64,000 bases of DNA from Lachnospiraceae bacterium (GTDB lineage Bacteria; Bacillota; Clostridia; Lachnospirales; Lachnospiraceae), in contig AP025573.1 of assembly GCA_022845895.1 (NCBI GenBank), forward strand, positions 1,770,501 through 1,834,500, read 5' to 3'. The notes under the pieces are model-generated. The model did not search any database. It saw only the letters and a program-made list of their open reading frames with translations, and was not told the DNA's origin. Numbering within the stretch: position 1 is the stretch's first letter; the number at the start of each line of letters is the position of its first letter. The translations under genes and the position numbers were made by a program. Positions 33,621 to 42,373 of the stretch are shown in pieces.

Positions 33621-33884
33621 TTAGCATCCGCATCCGCAGTCGTTTCCACAGCCGTTGCCGCCGAAGCCGCCACAGCAGCAGAGTAACAGGATGATCCAGA
33701 TACAGCTGTCATTGCCGCATCCGCCGCCACAGCCATTGCCACAGCCATTACCGCCGAAGCCGCCGCAGCAGCAGAGTAACAGGATGATCCAGATACAGCT
33801 GTTGCCGCCAAATCCGCAGCCACAGTCTCCACCACATCTTGATTCACAACCACATCCGCAGTTTGTTGCACTTAAATCGCTCAT
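33621..33884 (-). CDS. Cys/Gly-rich small protein with internal duplication (chorion-class high-cysteine-like)
   Basis: In 87 residues there are two near-identical blocks, [21 protein letters not shown], each with a short hydrophobic core and a CCC cluster, separated by Gly/Cys-rich spacers and preceded by [20 protein letters not shown]. Such proteins in Lachnospiraceae are often labelled 'chorion class high-cysteine HCB protein'. A surface, spore-coat or metal-binding role is conjecture. GGAGG is 9 nt before the ATG. The coding DNA holds a 52-bp direct repeat. Confidence 0.75.
   Translation of the reverse strand: MSDLSATNCGCGCESRCGGDCGCGFGGNSCIWIILLLCCCGGFGGNGCGNGCGGGCGNDSCIWIILLLCCCGGFGGNGCGNDCGCGC
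33658..33709. repeat. 52-bp direct repeat, copy 1, inside the Cys-rich gene
   Basis: Matches 33751-33802 at 51 of 52 positions with a 93-bp period, which is a multiple of three, so duplication kept the frame. Confidence 0.9.
33751..33802. repeat. 52-bp direct repeat, copy 2, inside the Cys-rich gene
   Basis: Second copy of the 33658-33709 unit; the only difference is an A/G change. High nucleotide identity points to recent duplication or gene conversion. Confidence 0.9.
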
Positions 33885-33959
33885 AATTGAAAGCCTCCAT
33901 ATATGTTATTTACACTACATAATATGCGTGGGGTGCAGATGTGTGAAACAAAAGGTTAT

Positions 33960-34598
33960 TTAATATTTTATCAGCTTTCTGACCGAATGCCGGAATCTGT
34001 GCGACCTGCCCTGAAGCTTCAGCTTCTCTACCGGCGTGACGCTTTTCTTCACATATTCATCGTACATCGTAAGCAGGTAGGTGATGGTGATGTTCCGGTT
34101 CTTATACCATGTAAACAGGAGCCAGTTCATGATGTCCGGATGCCAGTATTTTTCCGGTATAGCCGCATCTTTCAGTATGATGATATACTTGAGCGCCTGC
34201 ATGGATAGCTGGGCCAGCCGGGTCGTCTCTTCCTTCTGGCGGAACAGTTCGTTACTCTCTGTGATAATCTCATACAAGGCGCCGGCGGCCTTCCAATATG
34301 TAACAAAAGTATCTTCTTGCGTCTGTTCCCGCCCCGAATCATCTGCTTTCAGGTCAAACGTCTGCATGTCCTGCCCGCGGCCGCTGATTTCCCTGTCATA
34401 TTCCGCGCGTCTGGCTGCATCGGACAATACCCCATATGCTTCCAGTATCTCCTGCATCTTGTCTGTCGTATCGATTCCATTTTTGATGTTGGCGTCCGGA
34501 TGGTATTGCTTGGCCAGCGTATTCTTGGCCGCAGTAATCGCATCTTGCGTCGCCTTTGTTGAAACCCCTAATATATCATAATAATTCTGATTTTCCAC
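33960..34598 (-). CDS. J-domain (DnaJ-like) protein
   Basis: Residues 4-70 form a J domain (NYYDILGVSTKATQDAITAAKNTLAKQYHPDANIKNG) with the HPD motif needed to stimulate Hsp70 ATPase. The remaining 140 residues are helical and lack the G/F region, zinc fingers and C-terminal domains of true DnaJ, so it is a type III co-chaperone. Translation starts at GTG (34598), with GGGGAGG 6 nt upstream. It precedes the divergent subtilase gene. Client proteins are unknown. Confidence 0.85.
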   Translation of the reverse strand: MENQNYYDILGVSTKATQDAITAAKNTLAKQYHPDANIKNGIDTTDKMQEILEAYGVLSDAARRAEYDREISGRGQDMQTFDLKADDSGREQTQEDTFVTYWKAAGALYEIITESNELFRQKEETTRLAQLSMQALKYIIILKDAAIPEKYWHPDIMNWLLFTWYKNRNITITYLLTMYDEYVKKSVTPVEKLKLQGRSHRFRHSVRKLIKY

Positions 34599-34760
34599 AA
34601 TATCCTCCCCTTAAGTCATATATGGATATAGAATCTATTATATCTTACGACAAAATATGGAAGAAATCAATTTTAATTTCCATGTCAATGACTTTTAAAT
34701 TTGTTTCATAAGCCCATCAGGATGATTTGAATATCCTAATAGAAAAGGGTAAAAACAATC

Positions 34761-35672
34761 ATGAAACATGTAAAGGATCTGACAGATTATTGGTGCGAGG
34801 ACACCGTTTCAGGCAAATATACAGGTAAGAATGTTGGAATCGCGGTTCTGGATACCGGTATCGTACCGCATCCGGACCTTAAAGATAGAATCAAAGGATT
34901 TAAAGACTGCGTGGGCGGACGTGGCCGGATGTATGACGACAATGGGCATGGGACTCACGTGACAGGCATACTTGGGGGAGACGGGAGGATGTCGCGTGGC
35001 GTCCATGCGGGGATGGCCCCGGATGCAGACCTTTATAGCATCAAAGTGCTGGATGCAAGGGGACAGGGGACGGTGGACGGTATATTGAGGGGCATGCAGT
35101 GGCTCCTTGAACATTGGTATGCATACGGCATCCGAATCGTAAATATGTCCGTCGGTGCGAATCTGGAACTGGAAGATGAAAAGGGGAAAGAACTGGAGCA
35201 GGCGGCGGAGGCTCTGTGGGATGCAGGGCTGATCGTTGTCGCGTCGGCGGGGAATTATGGCCCCGGGGAAGGAACCGTGTCCGTGCCAGGAACGAGCAAG
35301 AAGATAATCACCGTAGGGTCTTCGGATATCATAGTATCGGCAGGAGGAAAGCGTGCCAGCTACTATTCTGGCTGTGGCCCTACACAGGAATGCGTCGTAA
35401 AGCCAGATGTCGTGGCACCGGGAAACCAGATCATATCATGCAACAGCAGGTTCGGCATAAAAAGGCAGAAGCCTTATACGGTCAAAAGCGGGAGTTCCAT
35501 GGCAACGCCGGTCGTGTCGGGAGCAATCGCGCTTCTTCTGTCCAAGTATGGCGATATGTCCAATGTAGAGGTGAAGCTTAAGCTGCGTGAGAGCTGTGAG
35601 AGGACGGAAGAGAAACAGGGATGGGGAAGGGTCAGGATATCGAAGCTTCTGGACAGCAGACGCCTGAAATAA
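34761..35672 (+). CDS. Subtilisin-like (S8) serine protease, intracellular type
   Basis: The 303-residue protease has the Asp31 motif VLDTGIVPHPDL, the His63 motif DDNGHGTHVTG, the oxyanion Asn in SAGN and Ser246 in SGSSMATPVVSGA. There is no signal peptide or long propeptide, as in intracellular subtilisins, although a short N-terminal stretch (MKHVKDLTDYWCEDTVSG) could be an inhibitory extension. It sits divergent from the J-domain gene. A role in protein quality control or sporulation is conjecture. Confidence 0.88.
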   Translation: MKHVKDLTDYWCEDTVSGKYTGKNVGIAVLDTGIVPHPDLKDRIKGFKDCVGGRGRMYDDNGHGTHVTGILGGDGRMSRGVHAGMAPDADLYSIKVLDARGQGTVDGILRGMQWLLEHWYAYGIRIVNMSVGANLELEDEKGKELEQAAEALWDAGLIVVASAGNYGPGEGTVSVPGTSKKIITVGSSDIIVSAGGKRASYYSGCGPTQECVVKPDVVAPGNQIISCNSRFGIKRQKPYTVKSGSSMATPVVSGAIALLLSKYGDMSNVEVKLKLRESCERTEEKQGWGRVRISKLLDSRRLK

Positions 35673-35847
35673 ATTATTGTATTATAAATAGATTATCGTA
35701 CCTTTTATCCTGTCTCTGCCAGGAAGCCATATGCTATAATAAGCGTATAATTGGTGGAAACTCGTCTTGTGATAGACAAAAAGAAGTATAAAGATTTCCC
35801 TGAATGTAGGTTTTAAGTCTCCGCAATCGCTGATTATGCCTGAATAG
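35673..35847 (+). other. Gap with a possible small RNA ending at a strong hairpin
   Basis: No plausible gene is seen in this 175-nt stretch. TATAAT-like boxes occur near 35735 and 35747, and the region runs into a 17-bp terminator stem at 35848-35889, far from the protease stop. A short untranslated transcript or simply a long 3' leader is possible. I recognise no known RNA family. Confidence 0.3.
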
Positions 35848-35895
35848 ATGGAGAGGGTGTCAAGAAAAAACACTTGACACCCTCTCCATTTTGTT
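35848..35895 (+). terminator. Strong terminator whose 3' arm carries the ylxM promoter
   Basis: A perfect 17-bp stem (35848-35864 with 35873-35889) has an 8-nt A-rich loop and is followed by TTTTGTT. TTGACA of the next promoter lies in the 3' arm. Confidence 0.88.
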
Positions 35896-35902
35896 ATATG
35901 AT
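35874..35902 (+). promoter_or_regulatory. Promoter of the ylxM-ffh operon
   Basis: TTGACA (35874-35879) and TATGAT (35897-35902) are 17 nt apart, 17 nt before the ylxM start codon. The -35 and spacer are inside the terminator stem. Confidence 0.8.
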
Positions 35903-35918
35903 ATCACAGGTGAACAAC

Positions 35919-36263
35919 ATGAATGAGATATTAGAACAGGCTTTGCTTTATGATTTTTACGGTGAACTTCTGACGGAACATCAGAAAGAGATTTACGAAC
36001 AATTCGTGCTTGAAGATCTGTCGCTCGGAGAGATTGCCGCGGAGACGGGCATCAGCAGACAGGGAGTGCATGACCTCGTCAAGCGGTGCGGCAGAACGCT
36101 TAAGGGGTATGAGGACAAGCTGCATCTTGTCGGGAAGTTCGTCAGCATCAAAGAGAAAGTAAAGCGGATTGATGAATTGCTGGACGGATATGAGGAGCGA
36201 AAGCCGCAGGAGCTTGTGGCAGACATCCGGAAGATATCCGATGAGATTATAGAGGAGCTGTAG
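35919..36263 (+). CDS. ylxM: YlxM-family helix-turn-helix protein
   Basis: The 114-residue UPF0122 protein has LYDFYGELLTEHQKEIYEQFVLEDLSLGEIAAETGISRQGVHDLVKRC, a sigma-like helix-turn-helix. YlxM is almost always encoded just upstream of ffh and modulates SRP GTPase/RNA binding in streptococci. The ATG at 35919 follows AGGTG by 7 nt; upstream frame lies in the promoter. One nucleotide separates it from ffh. Confidence 0.92.
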   Translation: MNEILEQALLYDFYGELLTEHQKEIYEQFVLEDLSLGEIAAETGISRQGVHDLVKRCGRTLKGYEDKLHLVGKFVSIKEKVKRIDELLDGYEERKPQELVADIRKISDEIIEEL

Positions 36264-36264
36264 C

Positions 36265-37611
36265 ATGGCATTTGATAGTTTGACGGAAAAACTGCAGAAC
36301 ATATTCAAGAATTTAAGAAGCAAAGGGCGGCTGACAGAAGACGATGTAAAAGAGGCGCTGAAAGAGATTAAGCGGGCGCTGCTGGCAGCAGACGTCAATT
36401 TCAAGGTAGTCAAAGGATTCATTAAGAACGTCCAGGAAAGAGCCGTGGGGCAGGATGTCATGAACGGCCTGAATCCAGGTCAGATGGTGATTAAAATCGT
36501 CAACGAAGAGCTGGTAAAGCTGATGGGTTCAGAGACGACGGAGATCAAGCTGCAGCCGGGAAGTGCCGTCACGGTCATCATGATGGCCGGCCTTCAGGGC
36601 GCGGGTAAGACGACGACGACCGCAAAGCTGGCAGGAAAGTATAAGCTAAAAGGAAAGAAGCCGCTGCTCGCCGCCTGTGACGTGTACCGTCCCGCTGCTA
36701 TCAAGCAGCTGCAGGTCAACGGGGAAAAGCAGGGGGTGGATGTATTCTCCATGGGAGACAGCCACAAGCCGGCGGACATCGCGAAAGCCGCCGTCCTGCA
36801 CGCGCAGAAGAATGGCTGCAATATCGTGATTCTCGATACCGCAGGCCGTCTGCATATCGACGAAGACATGATGGCGGAGCTTCAGGAGATTAAGGAAGCA
36901 GTTGAGGTGCATCAGACGATTCTTGTCATCGATGCCATGACTGGTCAGGACGCGGTCAACGTGGCTGCTGATTTCAATGATAAGATAGGAATTGACGGAG
37001 TGATCGTCACCAAACTTGACGGTGACACACGCGGCGGTGCCGCGCTGTCTGTAAAGGCAGTTACCGGCAAGCCGATACTATATGCAGGTATGGGGGAGAA
37101 GCTGTCCGATCTGGAACAGTTCTATCCCGACAGGATGGCGTCACGTATCCTCGGCATGGGAGATGTGCTGACCCTGATTGAGAAGGCGGAAGCCGAGATA
37201 GATGAAGCAAAAGCGATAGAGATGAGCAGAAAGCTCAAGAAGGCCCAGTTTGATTTTGAGGATTATCTGGAGAGTACGAAGCAGATGAAGAACATGGGCG
37301 GCCTGGGAAATATCATGAACATGATGCCGGGGCTCGGCGGCATGGGCAAGATGAAGGGGCTTGACGATGAGCAGGCAGCCCAGGCGGAGAAGAATATGGC
37401 GCGTATGGAGGCTATGATATATTCCATGACCCTGGAGGAGCGCCGCAATCCGGATCTTCTGAATCCTTCAAGAAAGCATCGAATTGCAAGAGGCGCTGGT
37501 GTGGACATCAGCGAGGTAAACCGAATGGTGAAGCAGTTCAATGAGATGAAGAAGATGATGAAGATGATGGGAAAAGGTGGTAAGAAAGGCAAGTTCAGGC
37601 TTCCTTTTTAA
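36265..37611 (+). CDS. ffh: Signal recognition particle protein Ffh
   Basis: The 448-residue protein has an N-domain, a G-domain with GLQGAGKTTTTAKLA, DTAGR, TKLDGDTRGG and GMGEKLSDLE, then a Met-rich M-domain with the RNA-binding SRKHRIARGAG. It binds 4.5S/scRNA and signal sequences and docks with FtsY at the membrane. The SRP RNA gene is not in the window. Confidence 0.97.
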   Translation: MAFDSLTEKLQNIFKNLRSKGRLTEDDVKEALKEIKRALLAADVNFKVVKGFIKNVQERAVGQDVMNGLNPGQMVIKIVNEELVKLMGSETTEIKLQPGSAVTVIMMAGLQGAGKTTTTAKLAGKYKLKGKKPLLAACDVYRPAAIKQLQVNGEKQGVDVFSMGDSHKPADIAKAAVLHAQKNGCNIVILDTAGRLHIDEDMMAELQEIKEAVEVHQTILVIDAMTGQDAVNVAADFNDKIGIDGVIVTKLDGDTRGGAALSVKAVTGKPILYAGMGEKLSDLEQFYPDRMASRILGMGDVLTLIEKAEAEIDEAKAIEMSRKLKKAQFDFEDYLESTKQMKNMGGLGNIMNMMPGLGGMGKMKGLDDEQAAQAEKNMARMEAMIYSMTLEERRNPDLLNPSRKHRIARGAGVDISEVNRMVKQFNEMKKMMKMMGKGGKKGKFRLPF

Positions 37612-37654
37612 CCTATAAATCAATATGAAAGAGAAATAAGTGGAGGTGAAACAG

Positions 37655-37900
37655 ATGGCAGTAAAAATCAGATTAAAAAGAATGGGACAGAAGAAGGCTC
37701 CTTTCTATAGAATCGTTGTAGCAGATGCAAGATCCCCGAGAGATGGCAAGTTCATCGAGGAAATCGGCACATACGATCCGAACCAGGACCCAAGCGTATT
37801 TAAAGTTGATGAAGAAGCAGCCAAGAAGTGGTTAGGCACTGGCGCACAGCCGACAGAAGCTGTAAACAAGATCTTCAAAGCAGCCGGAATCGAAAAATAG
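37655..37900 (+). CDS. rpsP: 30S ribosomal protein S16
   Basis: The 81-residue protein is typical S16: [41 protein letters not shown]. The ATG at 37655 follows TGGAGG; the GTG at 37640 overlaps it. Part of the ffh-rpsP-KH run. Confidence 0.97.
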   Translation: MAVKIRLKRMGQKKAPFYRIVVADARSPRDGKFIEEIGTYDPNQDPSVFKVDEEAAKKWLGTGAQPTEAVNKIFKAAGIEK

Positions 37901-37923
37901 GCTGAAGTCTGGAGGCGTATAGC

Positions 37924-38154
37924 ATGAAAGAATTAGTGGAAGCAATTGCGAAGGCACTTGTCGACAATCCTGACAGCGTAGTAGTTACGGAGCGGGAGGA
38001 CAAGAAGACGACGATTCTGGAAGTACATGTTGCGGATTCCGATATGGGAAAAGTAATTGGAAAACAGGGGCGTATCGCCAAAGCAATCCGTTCTGTCGTT
38101 AAGGCAGCCGCGGCAAAGGAAGATAAAAAAGTAATCGTAGATATTATGGATTAA
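37924..38154 (+). CDS. khpA: KH-domain RNA-binding protein (YlqC/KhpA)
   Basis: The 76-residue single KH domain has the GKVIGKQGRIAKAIR loop that grips RNA. KhpA partners with KhpB in Firmicutes and affects cell elongation and RNA metabolism. It is between rpsP and rimM, as usual, and followed by a terminator. Confidence 0.93.
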   Translation: MKELVEAIAKALVDNPDSVVVTEREDKKTTILEVHVADSDMGKVIGKQGRIAKAIRSVVKAAAAKEDKKVIVDIMD

Positions 38155-38158
38155 TTTT

Positions 38159-38198
38159 AAGGGCCGCCCCCTGTTCACGCAGGGTACCGGCCCTTTTT
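38159..38198 (+). terminator. Terminator between khpA and rimM
   Basis: AAGGGCCG (38159-38166) pairs with CGGCCCTT (38188-38195), with an inner CCCTG/CAGGG stem, followed by TTT. It begins 5 nt after the khpA stop. Confidence 0.82.
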
Positions 38199-38243
38199 GG
38201 CATCGTGTGAAAAAAGGGGATGCCTTTGATAAGGAGAACACAG

Positions 38244-38750
38244 ATGGAAAAGATGTTTAAGGTGGGAGTCATAACATCGACCCACGGAATCCAGGGCGAG
38301 GTTAAGGTATTTCCGACTACTGACGACCCGGGACGTTTTAAAATGCTGGAGCACGTGATACTGGATACAGGAAAGAGTACGATACAGCTTGAGATTGAGA
38401 AGGTCAAATTCTTCAAAAAGTTTGTCATTCTCAAGTTCAAGGGCATTGATCATATAAATGAAGTGGAGAGGTACAGAAGATGTGACCTTCTTGTAGAGAG
38501 AGAGAACGCGGTACCCCTTGAAGAAGGAGAATACTTTATCGCAGATATGCTAGGCATGGAGGTCCAGACGGATGACGGCGTGCCGTTTGGAAGGCTCAAA
38601 GACGTCATAGAGACCGGGGCCAACGATGTATACGTCATCGCAAGCCCGGTCCATGGGCAAGTGCTTGTGCCGGCTATCCGGGAATGCATACGGGATATAG
38701 ACATTGAACAGGGCATGATGACGATACATCTGATGGAGGGGCTCATATAA
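38244..38750 (+). CDS. rimM: Ribosome maturation factor RimM
   Basis: The 168-residue product has the N-terminal RimM domain (FKVGVITSTHGIQGEVKVFPTTDDPGRF) and the C-terminal PRC-barrel (YFIADMLGMEV). RimM assists 30S head assembly around S19. The ATG at 38244 follows AAGGAG by 7 nt. Its stop overlaps the trmD start by one base. Confidence 0.95.
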   Translation: MEKMFKVGVITSTHGIQGEVKVFPTTDDPGRFKMLEHVILDTGKSTIQLEIEKVKFFKKFVILKFKGIDHINEVERYRRCDLLVERENAVPLEEGEYFIADMLGMEVQTDDGVPFGRLKDVIETGANDVYVIASPVHGQVLVPAIRECIRDIDIEQGMMTIHLMEGLI

Positions 38751-39490
38751 TGCGTTTTTATATCATGACATTATTTCCAGAGATGGTGATGAACGGGCTC
38801 GGTACAAGCATTACAGGGCGGGCGATGGAGAAGAACCTGCTCGGGGTAGAGGCTGTCAATATCAGAGACTATGCGTTCAACAAGCATAACAGCGTAGATG
38901 ATTACCCATACGGCGGGGGCGCCGGCATGCTGATGCAGGCGGAGCCGGTATATCAGGCTTACAGCGCCGTCAAGGAAAAGGCAGGCAGAAGCCCCAGGGT
39001 CGTATATCTGTCCCCGCAGGGACGGACGTTCAACCAGGAGATGGCAGAAGAGCTGGCCAGGGAAGAAGAACTCGTATTGTTGTGCGGGCATTATGAAGGG
39101 ATCGACGAGCGTGTGCTTGAAGAGATCGTGACCGATTACGTGTCCATCGGAGATTATGTGCTGACAGGGGGCGAACTTCCGGCCATGGTCATAGTGGATG
39201 CCGTCTCCCGTCTCGTGCCGGGAGTGCTTCACAATGACGTGTCGGCAGAGTTTGACAGCTTTCAGGATAATCTGCTTGAATATCCGCAGTATTCCCGTCC
39301 CGAAGTCTGGCACGGGAAACAGGTTCCTCCGGTGCTGCTGTCCGGCCACCATGCCAATGTGGAAAAATGGAGAAGGGAGCAGTCTGTCATACGCACGGCC
39401 AGGAACAGGCCGGACCTGCTCGAAAAAGCAGATTTGGATGAAGCAGAAAAAGAACTTGTCCGGGACTTGCTCAGGAGAGAGATAAATTAA
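38750..39490 (+). CDS. trmD: tRNA (guanine-37-N1)-methyltransferase TrmD
   Basis: The 246-residue SPOUT methyltransferase has YPYGGGAGMLMQ, YLSPQGRTFNQ, LLCGHYEGIDERV and SIGDYVLTGGELPAM, the knot that binds SAM. It makes m1G37, preventing frameshifting. Its last codons overlap the in-frame beginning of an SDR gene remnant, in a different frame. Confidence 0.96.
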   Translation: MRFYIMTLFPEMVMNGLGTSITGRAMEKNLLGVEAVNIRDYAFNKHNSVDDYPYGGGAGMLMQAEPVYQAYSAVKEKAGRSPRVVYLSPQGRTFNQEMAEELAREEELVLLCGHYEGIDERVLEEIVTDYVSIGDYVLTGGELPAMVIVDAVSRLVPGVLHNDVSAEFDSFQDNLLEYPQYSRPEVWHGKQVPPVLLSGHHANVEKWRREQSVIRTARNRPDLLEKADLDEAEKELVRDLLRREIN

Positions 39491-39714
39491 TCACAAATGC
39501 AGGAAACCCGCTGGCAATGACCGCACAGCTTGAAAATTTCAAGGAGGCATATCCAGAGGCGTACGAGAAGAATCTGAAAGCGGTTCCGATGGGACGCTTC
39601 GGGGATCCGGAGAAAGATATCGGACGCGTATGCGTGCATCTTGGATCGCCTGACTTCAAATATATGTCCGCTGAAACGCTTACGCTCGAAGGTGGTATGG
39701 GACAGCGTCCATAA
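39484..39714 (+). pseudogene. C-terminal remnant of a short-chain dehydrogenase/reductase
   Basis: The frame reads ITNAGNPLAMTAQLENF, then a helix, MGRFGDPEKDIGRVCVHLGS and the closing TLTLEGGMGQRP, which is the C-terminal third of an SDR oxidoreductase. The Rossmann motif and the catalytic Ser-Tyr-Lys part are missing. The frame runs into the trmD 3' end, so the loss or acquisition happened exactly at the end of trmD. The 65-residue internal ATG version has no ribosome site. Confidence 0.75.
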
Positions 39715-39727
39715 TATAAATAAATAC

Positions 39728-39837
39728 TTGCAAAACATTGCATAATATGATAAACTATAGCATGTTGTGAAGAAAAGAGATGGTCCTCTGATACGAATGT
39801 ATTAAGAACATCCAAGCAAACGAGGAGGTCACACATA
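39728..39837 (+). promoter_or_regulatory. rplS promoter and leader, possibly an L19 leader
   Basis: TTGCAA (39728-39733) and TAAACT (39751-39756) are 17 nt apart. The leader contains AGAG-ATGGT-CCTCT and a later GAGG that could pair alternatively, a layout like Firmicute L19 leaders. The assignment to that family is a guess. Confidence 0.45.
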
Positions 39838-40185
39838 ATGAACGATATTATCAAAAATATTGAAGCGGAACAGCTGAAAGAAAACGCACCGGTATTCAAC
39901 GTAGGTGATACGGTAAAGGTTTACGGTAAGATCAAAGAGGGCGCCCGTGAGAGAATCCAGGTATTCGAAGGGACAGTTCTCAAAAAACAGGGCGGCGGAG
40001 CAAGAGCTACATTTACCGTAAGAAAGAATTCCAACGGAATCGGCGTAGAGAAGACATGGCCGCTGCACTCACCAAACGTAGAGCGGGTAGAAGTGATAAG
40101 AAGAGGTAAAGTAAGAAGAGCAAAACTGAACTACCTGAGAGACCGCGTCGGTAAGAAAGCAAAAGTAAAAGAGCGAGTAAAATAA
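39838..40185 (+). CDS. rplS: 50S ribosomal protein L19
   Basis: The 115-residue protein has [26 protein letters not shown] and [24 protein letters not shown] conserved segments, ending in a basic tail. GAGGAGG precedes the ATG. Its promoter separates it from trmD, although the usual rimM-trmD-rplS order is kept. Confidence 0.97.
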   Translation: MNDIIKNIEAEQLKENAPVFNVGDTVKVYGKIKEGARERIQVFEGTVLKKQGGGARATFTVRKNSNGIGVEKTWPLHSPNVERVEVIRRGKVRRAKLNYLRDRVGKKAKVKERVK

Positions 40186-40314
40186 GAACGCATACTTTGA
40201 GAACGGTTCATGTTCAATAAAGTACGAAGTGAGGACAAGTACATAATGTATATTGTCCTCTTTCTGTTATAAGGGACAGGAGGTGCCAAGGAAGGCTGCG
40301 GCCTTTCACACTGT

Positions 40315-40905
40315 ATGAGAAGAAGAAGGAAAAGCCTTGGCTTTGCCAGGAAGAGAAGAAGCATCCACATCAACTGGGAATATCTCCCTGTCATCGGAAA
40401 GTGGTCTTTTAAAATTGCGGTCGTCTGCCTTCTGGCCTTCGTGTATGTGTGGTATTTCGGACAGCGGGTCAGCACGATAGGAGATTCGATGAATCCGGTG
40501 CTCGAAAATGACGATGTGGTACTTATCAACCGGATCGTCTACAATGCCACGAGTCCAAAGCGGGGAGATATCATAGCATTTAAGCCAAAAGGCAATGAAA
40601 ATGCGCATTATTATATCAAGCGTATCGTAGGCCTGCCCGGTGAGACGGTAGAGATCATCGAAAACAGCATCTATATTAACGGCAAGAAGATAGAGGAAGA
40701 TTACAAGACGACAGATATTGATGACGTCGGGATAGCGTCCGAGGAGATTACGCTTGGCGGAGACGAGTATTTCGTGCTCGGAGACAACCGTGAAAACAGT
40801 GAGGACAGCCGCAACGCAGACGTCGGCAACGTGAAGAGGGACTATATATACGGGGAAGTATGGTTCACGGTATCCCCAAGAAAAAATATCGGGTTTGTAG
40901 GATAA
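40315..40905 (+). CDS. lepB: Signal peptidase I (first copy)
   Basis: The 196-residue type I leader peptidase has a basic N-terminus, one membrane span (IAVVCLLAFVYVWYF), the nucleophile in IGDSMNP, the general-base Lys in YYIKRIVGLPGE and GDNRENSEDSR. It cleaves secretory signal peptides outside the membrane. No good ribosome site lies directly before the ATG; AGGAGG is about 30 nt upstream, so the start is less certain than the gene. Confidence 0.92.
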   Translation: MRRRRKSLGFARKRRSIHINWEYLPVIGKWSFKIAVVCLLAFVYVWYFGQRVSTIGDSMNPVLENDDVVLINRIVYNATSPKRGDIIAFKPKGNENAHYYIKRIVGLPGETVEIIENSIYINGKKIEEDYKTTDIDDVGIASEEITLGGDEYFVLGDNRENSEDSRNADVGNVKRDYIYGEVWFTVSPRKNIGFVG

Positions 40906-40916
40906 GGAGAACAATT

Positions 40917-41765
40917 ATGCATTTTCAATGGTATCCGGGTCATATGACGAAAGCAAAACGTATGATGCAGGAAAATATGAAGCTGATAGATCTGGTGATT
41001 GAACTGGTAGATGCCAGGATTCCACTCAGCAGCAGGAATCCTGACATAGATGAGCTTGGAAAGCACAAAGCGAGGCTTATACTGCTTAATAAGGCGGACC
41101 TGGCTGACGATAAATGGAATGACGCATGGGCGGAATATTTCAGGTCAAAAGGATTCTCCGTCGTGAAAGTCAATTCGAAAAAAGGCGGCGGGATGAAATC
41201 CATCCACGGCGTAATCCAGGAAGCCTGCAGAGAAAAGATAGAGAGGGACAGAAAACGAGGCATATTGAACCGGCCCGTGCGAGCCATGGTGGTCGGTATC
41301 CCAAATGTAGGAAAGTCTACATTCATCAACAGCCTGGCGGGGAAATCATGTACCAAGACAGGGAATAAGCCCGGTGTTACGAAGGGGAAGCAGTGGATAC
41401 GTCTGAACAGACAGGTGGAACTGCTTGATACGCCGGGAATCCTCTGGCCGAAGTTTGAGGATCAGCAGGTGGGGCAGAAACTGGCCTTTATCGGCTCTAT
41501 AAAAGACGACATACTGCAGACAGAAGAACTGGGCGCACAGCTGATACGCTTTTTGCTGGACAATTACCCGGGAGTATTGGAAAGCAAGTATACGATTGAG
41601 GAAGACAACGACGTCTATGTCACGTTGAGCCGGATTGCGGAAAGCAGGCACTGCCTCGTACGTGGCAGTGAACTGGACACGGAAAAAGCCGCGCTGCTCC
41701 TTCTGGACGACTTCCGGAATGGCAAGATGGGACGCCTGACACTGGAATATCCGCCGGAAGTATGA
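40917..41765 (+). CDS. rbgA: Ribosome biogenesis GTPase RbgA (YlqF)
   Basis: The 282-residue circularly permuted GTPase has G4 (LLNKADL) before G1 (GIPNVGKSTFINSL) and G3 (DTPGIL), with the N-terminal HFQWYPGHMTKA motif and a C-terminal ANTAR-like helical domain. It is needed for late 50S assembly. ATG 40917 follows AAGGAGA. An upstream extension overlaps lepB and is not used. Confidence 0.95.
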   Translation: MHFQWYPGHMTKAKRMMQENMKLIDLVIELVDARIPLSSRNPDIDELGKHKARLILLNKADLADDKWNDAWAEYFRSKGFSVVKVNSKKGGGMKSIHGVIQEACREKIERDRKRGILNRPVRAMVVGIPNVGKSTFINSLAGKSCTKTGNKPGVTKGKQWIRLNRQVELLDTPGILWPKFEDQQVGQKLAFIGSIKDDILQTEELGAQLIRFLLDNYPGVLESKYTIEEDNDVYVTLSRIAESRHCLVRGSELDTEKAALLLLDDFRNGKMGRLTLEYPPEV

Positions 41766-41806
41766 TAGAATGCATAGGTAAGCATTGAGAAAGGGGCACA
41801 CGACAT

Positions 41807-42373
41807 ATGTCAAGACGCAGAAAAAGAGATGTGGGGGGAAGTGTACTGAGGGAGCTGGGAGGCTGGCTTCTCTACATACTGATAATTGTAGGCCTGACGT
41901 ACCTGATCATTACCTTCGTGGGACAGCGTACCCGTGTAAGCGGATATTCTATGGAACCGACCCTGAGCGACGGCGACAGCCTTATTGTAGATAAAATAAG
42001 CTATCGCTTCCGGGATCCTAAGAGGTTTGACATCATAGTATTTCCATATAAACATGAAAAGAACACTTACTATATCAAGAGGATTATCGGTCTGCCTGGC
42101 GAAACGGTGCAGGTGACAGACGGTTATGTATATGTAGACGGGCAGAAGCTGGAAAGCGACACGTATGGGGCAGAGCCTATACAGTCCCCGCAGACGGCGG
42201 CAAGTCCAATCACGCTCGGCGAGGATGAGTATTTTGTGATGGGCGATAACAGAAACCACAGTTCTGACAGCAGGGATCCGAGCGTAGGCGTTATCAAACG
42301 GAAGGATCTGATGGGGAGGGCGTTCCTTCGCGTCTATCCGTTTGACCATATAGGAGTTATCAAGCATGAATAA
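41807..42373 (+). CDS. Signal peptidase I (second copy)
   Basis: The 188-residue paralogue of the 40315 gene has one membrane span ([22 protein letters not shown]), [21 protein letters not shown] and [16 protein letters not shown]. Two leader peptidases a gene apart suggest an old tandem duplication with differing substrate preference. It overlaps rnhB by 8 nt. Confidence 0.92.
   Translation: MSRRRKRDVGGSVLRELGGWLLYILIIVGLTYLIITFVGQRTRVSGYSMEPTLSDGDSLIVDKISYRFRDPKRFDIIVFPYKHEKNTYYIKRIIGLPGETVQVTDGYVYVDGQKLESDTYGAEPIQSPQTAASPITLGEDEYFVMGDNRNHSSDSRDPSVGVIKRKDLMGRAFLRVYPFDHIGVIKHE

Noticed and set aside
33621..33884. Repeats that could look like a CRISPR array
   Set aside because: Only two units, in frame inside a Cys-rich coding sequence, with no spacers of constant length and no cas genes.
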